Part shown: positions 8,857 to 17,222 of the stretch, piece by piece
How the letters are laid out: each line of letters opens with the position of its first letter
Position numbering within the stretch: the stretch's first letter is position 1
DNA from: Haloarcula vallismortis ATCC 29715
Lineage (GTDB): Archaea > Halobacteriota > Halobacteria > Halobacteriales > Haloarculaceae
Assembly (NCBI RefSeq): GCF_000337775.1
Contig: NZ_AOLQ01000055.1
Location: 30,375-94,374 of the forward strand
Direction: 5' to 3'
DNA: 64,000 nt
Translations under genes and position numbers: made by a program
Notes under the pieces: generated by a model
Databases searched by the model: none
Told to the model about the DNA's origin: nothing
Seen by the model: the letters and a program-made list of their open reading frames with translations, nothing else

Positions 8857-10428
8857 ATGCAGGCGCAGACGGTAGCGAGTATGCCAGTAGCACAGAAAGT
8901 CGGCCAGTTATTCATGGCTGGCTTTGATGGCTCCGAGCCGACTGATGGGGTGTTGGAACTGATTCGTGAGTACAACCTCGGAAACATCATTTACTTCGCC
9001 AGAAACATCACGTCGCCAACACAGGTGGCAACACTCTCAGCGGAGTTACAGTCGGAAGCCACAGCAGTTGGCGCTGGTCTTCCGCTGTTCGTCGCCACCG
9101 ATCAAGAGGGGGGCGTCGTCTCACGTCTCAACTGGGGCACGCAACTGCCGAGTCAGATGCTCATTGGGGCCTGTGATGACGACGTGATGGCCCGGAGGGC
9201 AGGTGCGACCGTCGGGCGAGAGTTACGGAGTCTCGGGATCAATCTGAACCTCGCGCCGGTCCTCGATGTCAACAACAACCCAGACAACCCCGTAATCGGT
9301 GTCAGATCCTTCGGGGAAGATCCAGAGCGTGTGGCCACGCTGGGCACAGCCATGGCTCAGGGCCTCCAGTCTGTGGGTGTCACAGCCTGTGGAAAGCATT
9401 TTCCCGGCCATGGCGACACAGCAGTCGATTCACATCTCGATCTGCCGGTAGTTGCCCACGAGCGGTCCAGACTGGAACGCATCGAGTTCGCACCGTTCAA
9501 AGCAGCAATACAGAGCGGCATCGACGCGATTATGACAACACATGTCGCATTTCCGGCCATAACCGGCAGCAAAGAGCTGCCGGCGACGATGTCGTCAGCT
9601 GTGCAGACAGCACTTCTTCGCAAGCAGTTAGGATTTGATGGGGTACTCGTTACGGACTGTCTTGAGATGGATGCGATTGCTGAAGGCGTCGGCCCCGCCG
9701 AAGGGGCTGTCCGTGCAATCGAGGCGGGGTGTGACATAATCACTGTTTCGCATACACTTGAGCGACAGCGGGCGGCGATTGAGGCCGTGCTTTCGGCCGT
9801 TCGGTCGGGGCGGCTTACCGAGGAACGAATCGACCGGTCGCTGTATCGCATCCGGCGTTGTAAACAGCGACGGCTGGGTGAATCTGAGACTGTCGAAGTG
9901 CCGGAGTGGCGTCGCTGTGCGACCGCGTCGAAACAGCTCGCAGCTGAAATCGCGGACTGTGGGATAACACTCGTCAGAGATGACAGCGAGACACTACCGT
10001 TCGATACGTCACGTCCGCTACACGTGGTCAGCTTTGCCGGGACGCGAGGGTCGCCCGCTGAGGACGAGCGTTACGACCCAGAGGTGGTCTCTACTGCGCT
10101 CAGAGAGGTCGGCTTCGAGGTTACGACACAGATTATAACTGGGGACGATCCAATCAGTATTGAGGCAAAAAACGAACAGATGATAGCTGTCAGTTACGAT
10201 GCACGGGCTACCGAGTCACGAGCAGAGGCACTCCAGAGTCTCAGTCAGCATCACGACCAGTTGGCTGTCCTTGCTGTGCGGAACCCATATGATCTCTCTA
10301 TCTGTCCGGATACGGTTACGTTTTTGACGACGTACGACTATTCGCCAGGCGCAATTCAAGCGGCGGCAAAAACACTGGCAGGGAACGTCGAACCAACGGG
10401 GACGCTGCCGGTCACGGTTCCAGAATGA
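8857..10428 (+). CDS. GH3 beta-N-acetylhexosaminidase (NagZ-like), cytoplasmic
   Basis: The 523-residue protein has a complete GH3 barrel (about 1-340). The NagZ signature is present: CGKHFPGHGD at 178-187 followed by the D191-S-H193 catalytic dyad, and the nucleophile aspartate D267 in VTDCLEMDA. The ATDQEGG and NLAPVLDVN strands are also typical. A C-terminal alpha/beta domain (about 370-520) resembles that of two-domain Bacillus NagZ proteins. There is no signal peptide, so it should hydrolyse imported oligosaccharides inside the cell and release N-acetylglucosamine. It follows the permeases with a 74-base gap and its own TATA box. The family is secure; the natural glycan is unknown. Confidence 0.9.
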   Translation: MQAQTVASMPVAQKVGQLFMAGFDGSEPTDGVLELIREYNLGNIIYFARNITSPTQVATLSAELQSEATAVGAGLPLFVATDQEGGVVSRLNWGTQLPSQMLIGACDDDVMARRAGATVGRELRSLGINLNLAPVLDVNNNPDNPVIGVRSFGEDPERVATLGTAMAQGLQSVGVTACGKHFPGHGDTAVDSHLDLPVVAHERSRLERIEFAPFKAAIQSGIDAIMTTHVAFPAITGSKELPATMSSAVQTALLRKQLGFDGVLVTDCLEMDAIAEGVGPAEGAVRAIEAGCDIITVSHTLERQRAAIEAVLSAVRSGRLTEERIDRSLYRIRRCKQRRLGESETVEVPEWRRCATASKQLAAEIADCGITLVRDDSETLPFDTSRPLHVVSFAGTRGSPAEDERYDPEVVSTALREVGFEVTTQIITGDDPISIEAKNEQMIAVSYDARATESRAEALQSLSQHHDQLAVLAVRNPYDLSICPDTVTFLTTYDYSPGAIQAAAKTLAGNVEPTGTLPVTVPE

Positions 10429-10467
10429 GGGGTTTACACCGACAGTGTTCGGGCGGTCGCCGGAACG

Positions 10468-11172
10468 CTATCCGAGAAATTCCTGTGCGGACTCATGTAA
10501 CGGGACGAACCCCTCCGCGCTCCGGGCACCAGCCTGCTTACCGAACACGAGGTTCTCAGCGCGAAGTCCGTCGATGAGGTTGTCGAACTCAGCATCGATG
10601 CCGCCGTGTTCGACAAGGAACTCCACCTGTGACTCGTGTTTCCTGATCGCTGTGACCTTTTGCTCGAGATACCCATCGATATCGATGAACAGGGATGGGG
10701 TAAACTCCGATGTCGGCTTGCCGAAGTAGTAGATATTATCGGGGTCACAGGGCTCGAAATCCGTCTCAACGAGGGGTAGCGAAGCCATGTAGTACGCGTC
10801 GGTAACTAACCGTGACGTCGCTCGGTGGTCTGGATGTAGATCGTCTTTATAATGCGTGAGGATGATATCTGGGTCATACGCCCGGATGACATCCACCATC
10901 TCGAATCGGTTCTCAAGGGAGTAAGTGACACGTCCGTCTCTGAACCCGAGAAACGCGACTTCTGACGCGCCCAACACTGCACCGGAGGCGCGAGCCTCCT
11001 GTTCACGGACGCTCGCGACCGCTTCCCGTGAGTCCGTTCGCAGCCCGCCGTATTCGCCGCGGGTCATGTGTACAATACTGACCTCGTCGCCACGTTCAGC
11101 GTGCTTTGCTATCGTACCGCCACAGAAGACATCTGCGTCGTCTGGGTGAGCAACTACTACGAGGACATCCAT
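10468..11172 (-). CDS. PIG-L/LmbE-family zinc N-deacetylase
   Basis: A 234-residue protein of the family that removes acetyl groups from N-acetylglucosamine moieties. The metal site is recognisable: AHPDD at 8-12 followed by a CGGT turn, and a second motif HPDHRATSRL near 118-127. In Thermococcus a PIG-L enzyme (Dac) deacetylates N-acetylglucosamine or chitobiose within a chitin pathway that also uses a GlmD-type SIS deaminase. The same combination is found here, with the SIS gene 5 kb away. It is convergent with the GH3 gene. A bacillithiol- or mycothiol-type deacetylase is a less likely alternative. An AT-rich TATA region (11188-11215) precedes its start. Confidence 0.85.
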   Translation of the reverse strand: MDVLVVVAHPDDADVFCGGTIAKHAERGDEVSIVHMTRGEYGGLRTDSREAVASVREQEARASGAVLGASEVAFLGFRDGRVTYSLENRFEMVDVIRAYDPDIILTHYKDDLHPDHRATSRLVTDAYYMASLPLVETDFEPCDPDNIYYFGKPTSEFTPSLFIDIDGYLEQKVTAIRKHESQVEFLVEHGGIDAEFDNLIDGLRAENLVFGKQAGARSAEGFVPLHESAQEFLG

Positions 11173-11216
11173 GGTATGCTATAGTATTGTAAGTTATTAT
11201 TTATATTTTTTCTTTA

Positions 11217-12434
11217 TTACAGATGGGTGAGCAGGCGGTCGATGACGTACGCAGCACCGTCTTCATCAAGACACATCGGGTTGAGAACAATCGCTCCCTC
11301 GTCGATACGGTCCTCACCGACATATACGCGGGGATCATCACGCTGTAGTTCCGCTACCAACGCAGCTGCTGAGAGAGTGGATTGTGAGTGGCTTATGTCC
11401 ACAATGACCCGGGGAGCAACACTCTGCTCACCGCCGGCGACAACTGTGGTCGCCACGCCCGCTGCCTCGAGTTGGCTCGCCATGCTCTGGGCGAGATCCT
11501 CCCACTCGGCAACCAGTGCTTCCTGATCCTCCTCAATGAATAGGTCCAGCGCGCGAATGAGGCCGACAAGTTCCTCTTTGCCGACCTTGAGTGACCGTCC
11601 GATTCCCTGTCTGGGAACCCCGTCGAATCGGTCCGTATGGATAAGCGAACTGGGTGGGTTCCACACCCGGCGGTCGACGTGCATATCCTGATGCTGCACA
11701 GCGATTGAGCGGATGTACCGGCGTTTACCGGCGACGATACCTGTCGTCTGTGGGCCGCGAATCCCTTTGCCACCACTGAACACGACCATGTCTGCTCCCT
11801 GCTCGATGAAACGAGAGAGGTTCGCAATGGGAGGCACCTCTGCGGCAGCGTCGACAATCACAGGAATGTCGTGTCGGTGTGCAATCTCTGTGACAGTCGA
11901 GAGTTCGGGCTGTGTGTATGCTTTCTGGACATACGCAACCCCAGCAGTGTTTCCGTCGATGGCGCTTTCGATTTCCCAGGGTTCCACGTTTGTTGCGCCG
12001 GTGCCGAGATGGTAATCGTTTGTTCCGACATCGACGATATTTGCGCCAGCCGCTCGCAGCGCGTGGTCGTATCCTGTCCGGTGAGTTCGAGGCATCACGA
12101 TGTCGTTTGGCGCGTCTGTCGGATGGGGTAACTCCGACATCGTCTTCGGGTCGTCCCCTGCAATCGCAGCGGCTGCGGCCAACAACAGGCCGGCTTCAGC
12201 ACCCGGCGAAACGTATCCGGCTTCCGACCCAGCGATTTCAGCGATTTGTTCTGACGCCCGTGCCTCTAACTCACTCAACTGGACGAATTCCTTGGCAGCG
12301 GCACGCATAGCTTCCGCAGCTTCCTCTCGGATGAGGCTGCCGCCAATTCGCGTTTTTGTGCCCGCTGCGTTGATGACCGGCGTGACACCGAGCTGACGAT
12401 ACACCGACTCTGACTCTGTTGTAGATGGAACCAT
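11217..12434 (-). CDS. PLP-dependent SelA/DgaE-like ammonia-lyase (glucosaminate-type)
   Basis: The 405-residue fold-type I PLP enzyme is of the SelA superfamily. The lysine that binds PLP is K223 in SGGKGIRGPQT, as in D-glucosaminate-6-phosphate ammonia-lyase DgaE and its relatives; the N-terminal LGVTPVINAAGTKTRIGG stretch is also typical. DgaE-type enzymes turn a 2-amino sugar acid into a 2-keto-3-deoxy acid with loss of ammonia. Archaea with SelA-type selenium metabolism are different groups, so tRNA selenylation is unlikely. I chose the ATG at 12434, since the 46 upstream codons do not look coding. A TATATA element lies about 30 bases upstream of it. In this island glucosaminate or an amino-sugar acid phosphate is the natural substrate guess. 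Confidence 0.8.
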   Translation of the reverse strand: MVPSTTESESVYRQLGVTPVINAAGTKTRIGGSLIREEAAEAMRAAAKEFVQLSELEARASEQIAEIAGSEAGYVSPGAEAGLLLAAAAAIAGDDPKTMSELPHPTDAPNDIVMPRTHRTGYDHALRAAGANIVDVGTNDYHLGTGATNVEPWEIESAIDGNTAGVAYVQKAYTQPELSTVTEIAHRHDIPVIVDAAAEVPPIANLSRFIEQGADMVVFSGGKGIRGPQTTGIVAGKRRYIRSIAVQHQDMHVDRRVWNPPSSLIHTDRFDGVPRQGIGRSLKVGKEELVGLIRALDLFIEEDQEALVAEWEDLAQSMASQLEAAGVATTVVAGGEQSVAPRVIVDISHSQSTLSAAALVAELQRDDPRVYVGEDRIDEGAIVLNPMCLDEDGAAYVIDRLLTHL

Positions 12435-12530
12435 AGTTGTACGCTTGTCATTCCCGCTAGCGCTATATACGAACTCGAACTCCCTCCAAGTATATGAAAG
12501 ATTCCCATCTATGATCGAATAACACAAACT

Positions 12531-12565
12531 ATTATATATCTCTGTAGAACAATAACAGGTATCCC
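12531..12565 (+). promoter_or_regulatory. TATA box for the ABC ATPase gene
   Basis: ATTATATATC at 12531-12540 precedes the ATG at 12566 by 26-35 bases. The intergenic space 12435-12565 is shared with the divergent PLP-enzyme gene, which has its own TATATA near 12467. Confidence 0.5.
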
Positions 12566-13696
12566 ATGGCACAGTTAGAGCTTGATGGCCTTGTCAAGAC
12601 ATTCTCCGACGGAAGTGATGAGGTCGTCGCTGTCGATACGGTGAATATGTCGCTGAATGACGGTGAGTTCCTGGTACTGGTCGGCCCATCCGGGTGTGGG
12701 AAATCCACGACCTTGCGGATGGTTGCCGGGCTTGAGACGGCAACTGAGGGTGATATTTTGATCGGTGATGAGTCTGTTATTGGCAAGGAGCCCCGTGAAC
12801 GTGACATCGCAATGGTGTTTCAGAACTACGCGCTCTATCCACATATGACCGCAAAGGAGAATATGTCGTTTGGGTTGAAGATGACGACAGATCTGGATAC
12901 AGAAGCGATTGAACAGCGCGTAGCTGAGACAGCCGAGATGATGGGAATCAAGGACCTGCTTGATGACCCACCAAAGGAGCTGTCTGGTGGCCAGCAACAG
13001 CGAGTAGCTCTTGGGCGGGCAATCGTTCGGGACCCGGCAGTGTTCCTGATGGACGAGCCGCTGAGCAATCTGGACGCCAAACTCCGGACAAAAATGCGGA
13101 CCGAACTAAAGCGCCTCCAGAACGAACTCGACGTTACGACTATCTATGTCACCCATGATCAGACAGAGGCCATGACGATGGGCGACCGTATCGCTATTCT
13201 CGACGACGGAGTGTTACAGCAGGTTGGTACACCACTGGAGTGTTATCACCGTCCAGCCAATCGGTTTGTCGCCGGGTTTATCGGGTCGCCCTCGATGAAC
13301 TTCATCCAAGCCGCCGTCGAGGACGGGTCGCTAGTGCATCGGGAATTTACTTACGCGCTGTCTGCCGAGACCGCCGCCCAGCTTGACGGGTACGAGGACG
13401 TCGTTCTCGGTGTGCGGCCTGAAGATATTCAGCTCAGCACCGCGACGGGGCCAGAGCAGACAGTTACCGCGACTGTCGACGTCGTCGAGCCGCTCGGGGA
13501 CCTGTTTCATGTGTACGTGACGATTGACGGAAAGCAGTATACGGTTACTGTCGAGGATGGGGCAGACCTCAGAAATGGACTCACAGTCGGACTGAAGTTC
13601 CCAGAAGACACGATCCACCTCTTTGATTCGGCCACCGGCACCGCGATCAAAAACAGTGAAACGAAAATCGACGAAGAAAGTCCAGTTGCAGCCTGA
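12566..13696 (+). CDS. ABC sugar transporter ATPase (MalK/UgpC type)
   Basis: The 376-residue cytoplasmic ATPase should energise the two CUT1 permeases encoded at 6883-8782. Walker A is GPSGCGKSTT (near residue 40), the signature is LSGGQQQRVALGRA (near 135) and Walker B is VFLMDEPLSNLD (near 155), with a switch histidine in IYVTHDQTEA. The C-terminal third (about 240-376) is a TOBE/OB-type regulatory domain as in MalK. In many haloarchaea such ATPases are shared between several importers. Its placement after the catabolic genes rather than with the permeases is unusual but remains within the same island. Confidence 0.92.
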   Translation: MAQLELDGLVKTFSDGSDEVVAVDTVNMSLNDGEFLVLVGPSGCGKSTTLRMVAGLETATEGDILIGDESVIGKEPRERDIAMVFQNYALYPHMTAKENMSFGLKMTTDLDTEAIEQRVAETAEMMGIKDLLDDPPKELSGGQQQRVALGRAIVRDPAVFLMDEPLSNLDAKLRTKMRTELKRLQNELDVTTIYVTHDQTEAMTMGDRIAILDDGVLQQVGTPLECYHRPANRFVAGFIGSPSMNFIQAAVEDGSLVHREFTYALSAETAAQLDGYEDVVLGVRPEDIQLSTATGPEQTVTATVDVVEPLGDLFHVYVTIDGKQYTVTVEDGADLRNGLTVGLKFPEDTIHLFDSATGTAIKNSETKIDEESPVAA

Positions 13697-14726
13697 CTTT
13701 TCACAGTCTGTACCGATTGGGAGGACGTGAGTCACGAAGACGAGCAGTGGTTGCTGGTGACAGTGACGACTGAAGGGTGCGCAGTCGAATCCCAGAGACA
13801 GAACTACCGACCGTATGCGCTGATAGATGCTTCCACAGCATTCAATATTCGCTTTCTGCGGGCAAGTTCGAGAGTTTATTTCGTAATGTGACACTCATAC
13901 GGACAGCCTTCAGGAGTCGGTAGCAGGCCGGAGTCGCTTGCCAGCCGAACTGCTATGAGTGGGAGGCGTCAAGATTACAACCATCAACTGTTTCGTAATA
14001 CGATATCGGCGACAATTCAGATAACAGGCGTACAAACATTACCGGAGTGGGCAACTTGTCCTGCCACTCTTACTAAACGCGCAAGCGCAGCAGAGAACCA
14101 GACCCAACCCTGACTGGTATTCAACAGGTATGAACAGCTTTCAGTGTAGTCCAGATTGTTTCGTGACAAGTACAGAGTTCCCAAACCACAGACGACCAAC
14201 CACAATATAACAGACGTACATATGTTAGTATTGCCAGTATCGACCCGAAAGTCGCCGATAACAGGAGCGGTATTTGATTGAACTACCACCGGAAGCGTCT
14301 GCGCTTGTCCACGGAGAGTGCTGAACCCAAACAGGGCAGGTCGAAGTGGACCGGACCACCGTGGCAGGACTAGTCGCAATTAGCGACGGTATCCTCGCTA
14401 TGCTTTCATCACATTTCGTCGGCCAAGACTGGATTCAACTCTATTGAACGCAATAGTAGACCGTAAAGATACCAGCGTGCGGTAGCTGACCGACCGGAAC
14501 GAAACCGCCGGGACCGGGCCGCACTACTCCGTTTTTTCATCGCGGCACAGCAGTAGCGGACACGTGGGCCGGAAAGTGGACGCACAGGTGATTGTCGAGT
14601 CCTGTGTTAGTGTAGCATGATATGATCGACCCAACAGCGATTGGACGACACCGGGCAGAACAACTTACGGGCAATGAATTCAGTCTGATTGAACAATTTT
14701 ATAAACATTTAGCCGAATATACGCGT
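13697..14726. other. long intergenic region, no gene recognised
   Basis: More than 1 kb lies between the ATPase and an IclR gene without a convincing coding frame. Two similar segments, ATAACAGGCGTACA near 14021 and ATAACAGACGTACA near 14207, and two short inverse copies (GTCCTGCCAC near 14057 and its complement near 14357; GCAAGCGCAG near 14081 and a near-complement near 14299) suggest a decayed repeat or mobile remnant. No RNA gene is recognised. Confidence 0.35.
14698..14726 (+). promoter_or_regulatory. TATA box deciding the IclR start
   Basis: TTTATAAACATTTA at 14698-14711 sits about 25 bases before the ATG at 14727, typical of a leaderless haloarchaeal transcript. An earlier in-frame start at 14622 would lie upstream of this promoter and is rejected. 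Confidence 0.55.
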
Positions 14727-15479
14727 ATGACAGGACAAGGCCCGATAGAGTCCGCCGAGAGAGTACTGGACATTATTGAGGCACTGAAAACAGAGCAGGC
14801 GCTCGGCGTCACCGAGTTGGCAGAGCGGGTGGGGATGCCCAAGAGCACGGTCCACGTCCACCTCTCAACTCTCAAGAGCCGAGGCTACGTCGTTCAGGAC
14901 CAGAACAAGGCGTATCGGCTGAGTTTGCGGTTTCTGGACGTTGGGATGAAAGTCCGTGAGCGACAGGAAATGTATCAGGAGGTTAGGCCGAAACTGAATG
15001 AGATAGCTGCCGAAACTGACGAAAAGGCATGGTGGATCGTCGAAGAGAACGGAAAGGCGGTCTTTTTAGCAAAGTCACTCGGCAGTCGAGCGATTCAGAC
15101 AAACTCACAGATCGGCCAGTACACCGAACTGTACAGGCTCGCTGGTGGCATGGCAATCCTCTCAGTGTTGCCGAAACACCGACGGGAGACAATCCTCGAA
15201 AGCTACGACTATCCCCTCCCCGACGGTCGAAACAGAGCGGAGCTCGAAGCAGAACTCAACGAGATTCAGGACCGCGGCGTCGCCTACGGTATTGACCAGT
15301 TCCTCGAAGGCGTAGCCGGTGTTGGTGCACCACTGGTAGATAACGCCGGCAACACGTACGGTGCTATCAGTGTTTCGGGACCAGCGAACCGACTGGATTC
15401 GGAACGCATCGAAAACGAGCTGACCGGACTTATTCGTGGGATATCCGGCGAGCTGCAGGTGAATCTCTCCTATCAGTAG
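14727..15479 (+). CDS. IclR-family transcriptional regulator
   Basis: A 250-residue regulator. Residues about 8-70 form the winged helix (SAERVLDIIEAL, then LGVTELAERVGMPKSTVHVHL), and 75-248 the IclR ligand domain, ending in GAISVSGPANRL, the typical effector-domain tail. It lies between the sugar island and the Liv transporter operon, and reads toward the latter, from which it is separated by 259 bases. It may regulate either. The length and domain order are normal for haloarchaeal IclR proteins. Confidence 0.87.
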   Translation: MTGQGPIESAERVLDIIEALKTEQALGVTELAERVGMPKSTVHVHLSTLKSRGYVVQDQNKAYRLSLRFLDVGMKVRERQEMYQEVRPKLNEIAAETDEKAWWIVEENGKAVFLAKSLGSRAIQTNSQIGQYTELYRLAGGMAILSVLPKHRRETILESYDYPLPDGRNRAELEAELNEIQDRGVAYGIDQFLEGVAGVGAPLVDNAGNTYGAISVSGPANRLDSERIENELTGLIRGISGELQVNLSYQ

Positions 15480-15738
15480 TTCGACTGACTCGAACACCGC
15501 TTATCTCGGCGAGACACCCGTGATACCGTTTGAATCACGTACAACAGGGCTCTGGACGGATAATATCTGGTTCAATAGAGTAGAACGAATCGTGTGAAAC
15601 GTACACATCCGAATCAGCGCTATCACTCAGTGTATGGACCTCAAACAGTGGTCGGGGGACACTGTAGCGAACGGGACCACTGTACCAGACAGTCGTATAG
15701 CCGAGGGTTGAGTCGTTGTCTGGCGATTATGACGAGAG

Positions 15739-16461
15739 TCAATCAGTGACGCCGACGCCGAGATGCTGGTCAAGCACCTCCTCGTTGTCCTGAATCTCTG
15801 CCGCAGTTCCCTCGTGGACGATCTTGCCCTTTTCGAGGATGTACGTATACTGTGAGACCTCCAGTGCAACCGGGATGTTCTGCTCAACGACCAGTACTGT
15901 GATACCCTGATCGTTCAACTCAAGGATAAGGTCCTCTATCTGTCGGACGACATAGGGTGCGAGCCCTTCCGTCGGTTCGTCAAGCAACAACAAATCCGGG
16001 TCAGCAGTCAGGGCACGACCGACCGCAAGCATCTGTTGTTCACCACCTGAGAGGACCGAGCCGTCCTTGTGTTCTCGCTCCGCGAGGTTCTCGAACATAT
16101 CCAGTACATCGTCAACTGACGGCCCAGCAGGTGATTCAGCACCAATCTCACCCATTCTGATGTTCTCCCGGACAGTCAGTTCGGGAAAGATACGTCGTTC
16201 TTCGGGAACGAACCCGATACCGCTCCGGATCGTCGCCTCTGAATTACGTGTCGTGATGTCCTCACCGTTGAACGTGATTGACCCACCAGTCGGAGTGATA
16301 TTGCCGACGATTGAACGGAGCGTCGTCGTCTTGCCGACCCCGTTGCGGCCGACCAGCGACACGACACTCCCCCGTTCGACGTCCATTGAGACGCCCTGTA
16401 GCACCTCAGTCATGCCGTACCCGGCCCGGACATCTTTGAGAGACAGTAGCGGATCAGTCAT
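15739..16461 (-). CDS. livF: branched-chain-type ABC transporter ATPase LivF
   Basis: The 240-residue protein has Walker A GRNGVGKTTTLR (near 38), signature LSGGEQQMLAVGRAL (near 137) and Walker B LLLLDEPTEGLAP. The AGYG motif in its first strand (VRAGYGMTEVLQGV) marks LivF rather than LivG. It is the last gene of an operon transcribed right to left in the order livK, livHM, livG, livF and overlaps livG by four bases. It powers uptake of amino acids or, given the flanking genes, perhaps aromatic amines, amides or phenylacetate. Confidence 0.92.
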   Translation of the reverse strand: MTDPLLSLKDVRAGYGMTEVLQGVSMDVERGSVVSLVGRNGVGKTTTLRSIVGNITPTGGSITFNGEDITTRNSEATIRSGIGFVPEERRIFPELTVRENIRMGEIGAESPAGPSVDDVLDMFENLAEREHKDGSVLSGGEQQMLAVGRALTADPDLLLLDEPTEGLAPYVVRQIEDLILELNDQGITVLVVEQNIPVALEVSQYTYILEKGKIVHEGTAAEIQDNEEVLDQHLGVGVTD

Positions 16462-17222
16462 TCTCGAACACCACCGAGGTACGCATCACGGACGTCCTCG
16501 TTGTTTGCAATCTCTTCGGGTGTTCCGCTTGCGAGTTCTTCGCCGCGGGTGAGGACGGTAATCCGGTCCGAAACACGCATCACGAGGTCAATGTCGTGTT
16601 CAATAAGCATCAGGGACTGGTCTGCAAGAACAGTGTCGATAAGATTCATTGTGGCCTGTGTTTCTTCGCTACTCATTCCGGCGGTCGGTTCATCGAGCAT
16701 GACGAGGTCGGGATCTGTCGCCAACACGAGCCCCAGTTCGAGTCGTCGCTGGTCGCCGTAGGCCAGGGCTTCTGCGTGCTCGTCAGCCCGATCTTGGAGA
16801 CCAATCTGGTCCAGCACTGTCTCAGTTTGCTCGGAAATCTCCTCAAAGCTGTTCTTGTTACGGAACAGCGCCTCGCCCGGGTTGATCCCCTCGCTATGGA
16901 CGGACTGGGCTGCCAGACGCACGTTTTCCCGAACACTGAGGCCGCCGAACACATTCGTGATCTGGAACGAGCGCCCCAATCCACGGCCAACTCGTTCGTG
17001 TGGAGCAACGTCAGTGATATCCTCACCTTTGAAGCGGACGACTCCCGCTGACGGTGACAGCGCGCCAGTGATGAGATTAAACGTCGTTGTCTTCCCGGCC
17101 CCGTTTGGCCCGATGACACTCCTGAACTCACCATCTGCAACCGACAACGACACGTCGTCGACGGCGGTCAGTTTGCCGAACCGTTTCGTCAGTCCGTCTG
17201 TTTCGAGGACAGTCTCAGTCAT
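16458..17222 (-). CDS. livG: branched-chain-type ABC transporter ATPase LivG
   Basis: A 254-residue ATPase with Walker A GPNGAGKTTTFNL (near 39), Walker B LVMLDEPTAGMS, and the long insert after GRSFQITNVF that is characteristic of LivG. In place of the usual LSGG it has ALAYGDQRRLELG, the common LivG variant LSYGxQR. It overlaps its neighbours by a few bases on both sides, indicating tight translational coupling with livF and the fused permease. Confidence 0.92.
   Translation of the reverse strand: MTETVLETDGLTKRFGKLTAVDDVSLSVADGEFRSVIGPNGAGKTTTFNLITGALSPSAGVVRFKGEDITDVAPHERVGRGLGRSFQITNVFGGLSVRENVRLAAQSVHSEGINPGEALFRNKNSFEEISEQTETVLDQIGLQDRADEHAEALAYGDQRRLELGLVLATDPDLVMLDEPTAGMSSEETQATMNLIDTVLADQSLMLIEHDIDLVMRVSDRITVLTRGEELASGTPEEIANNEDVRDAYLGGVRE

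Noticed and set aside
14017..14379. A 120-codon minus-strand frame in the long gap after the ABC ATPase.
   Set aside because: Amino-acid composition is not acidic as in haloarchaeal proteins, there is no promoter, and no similarity was recognised.
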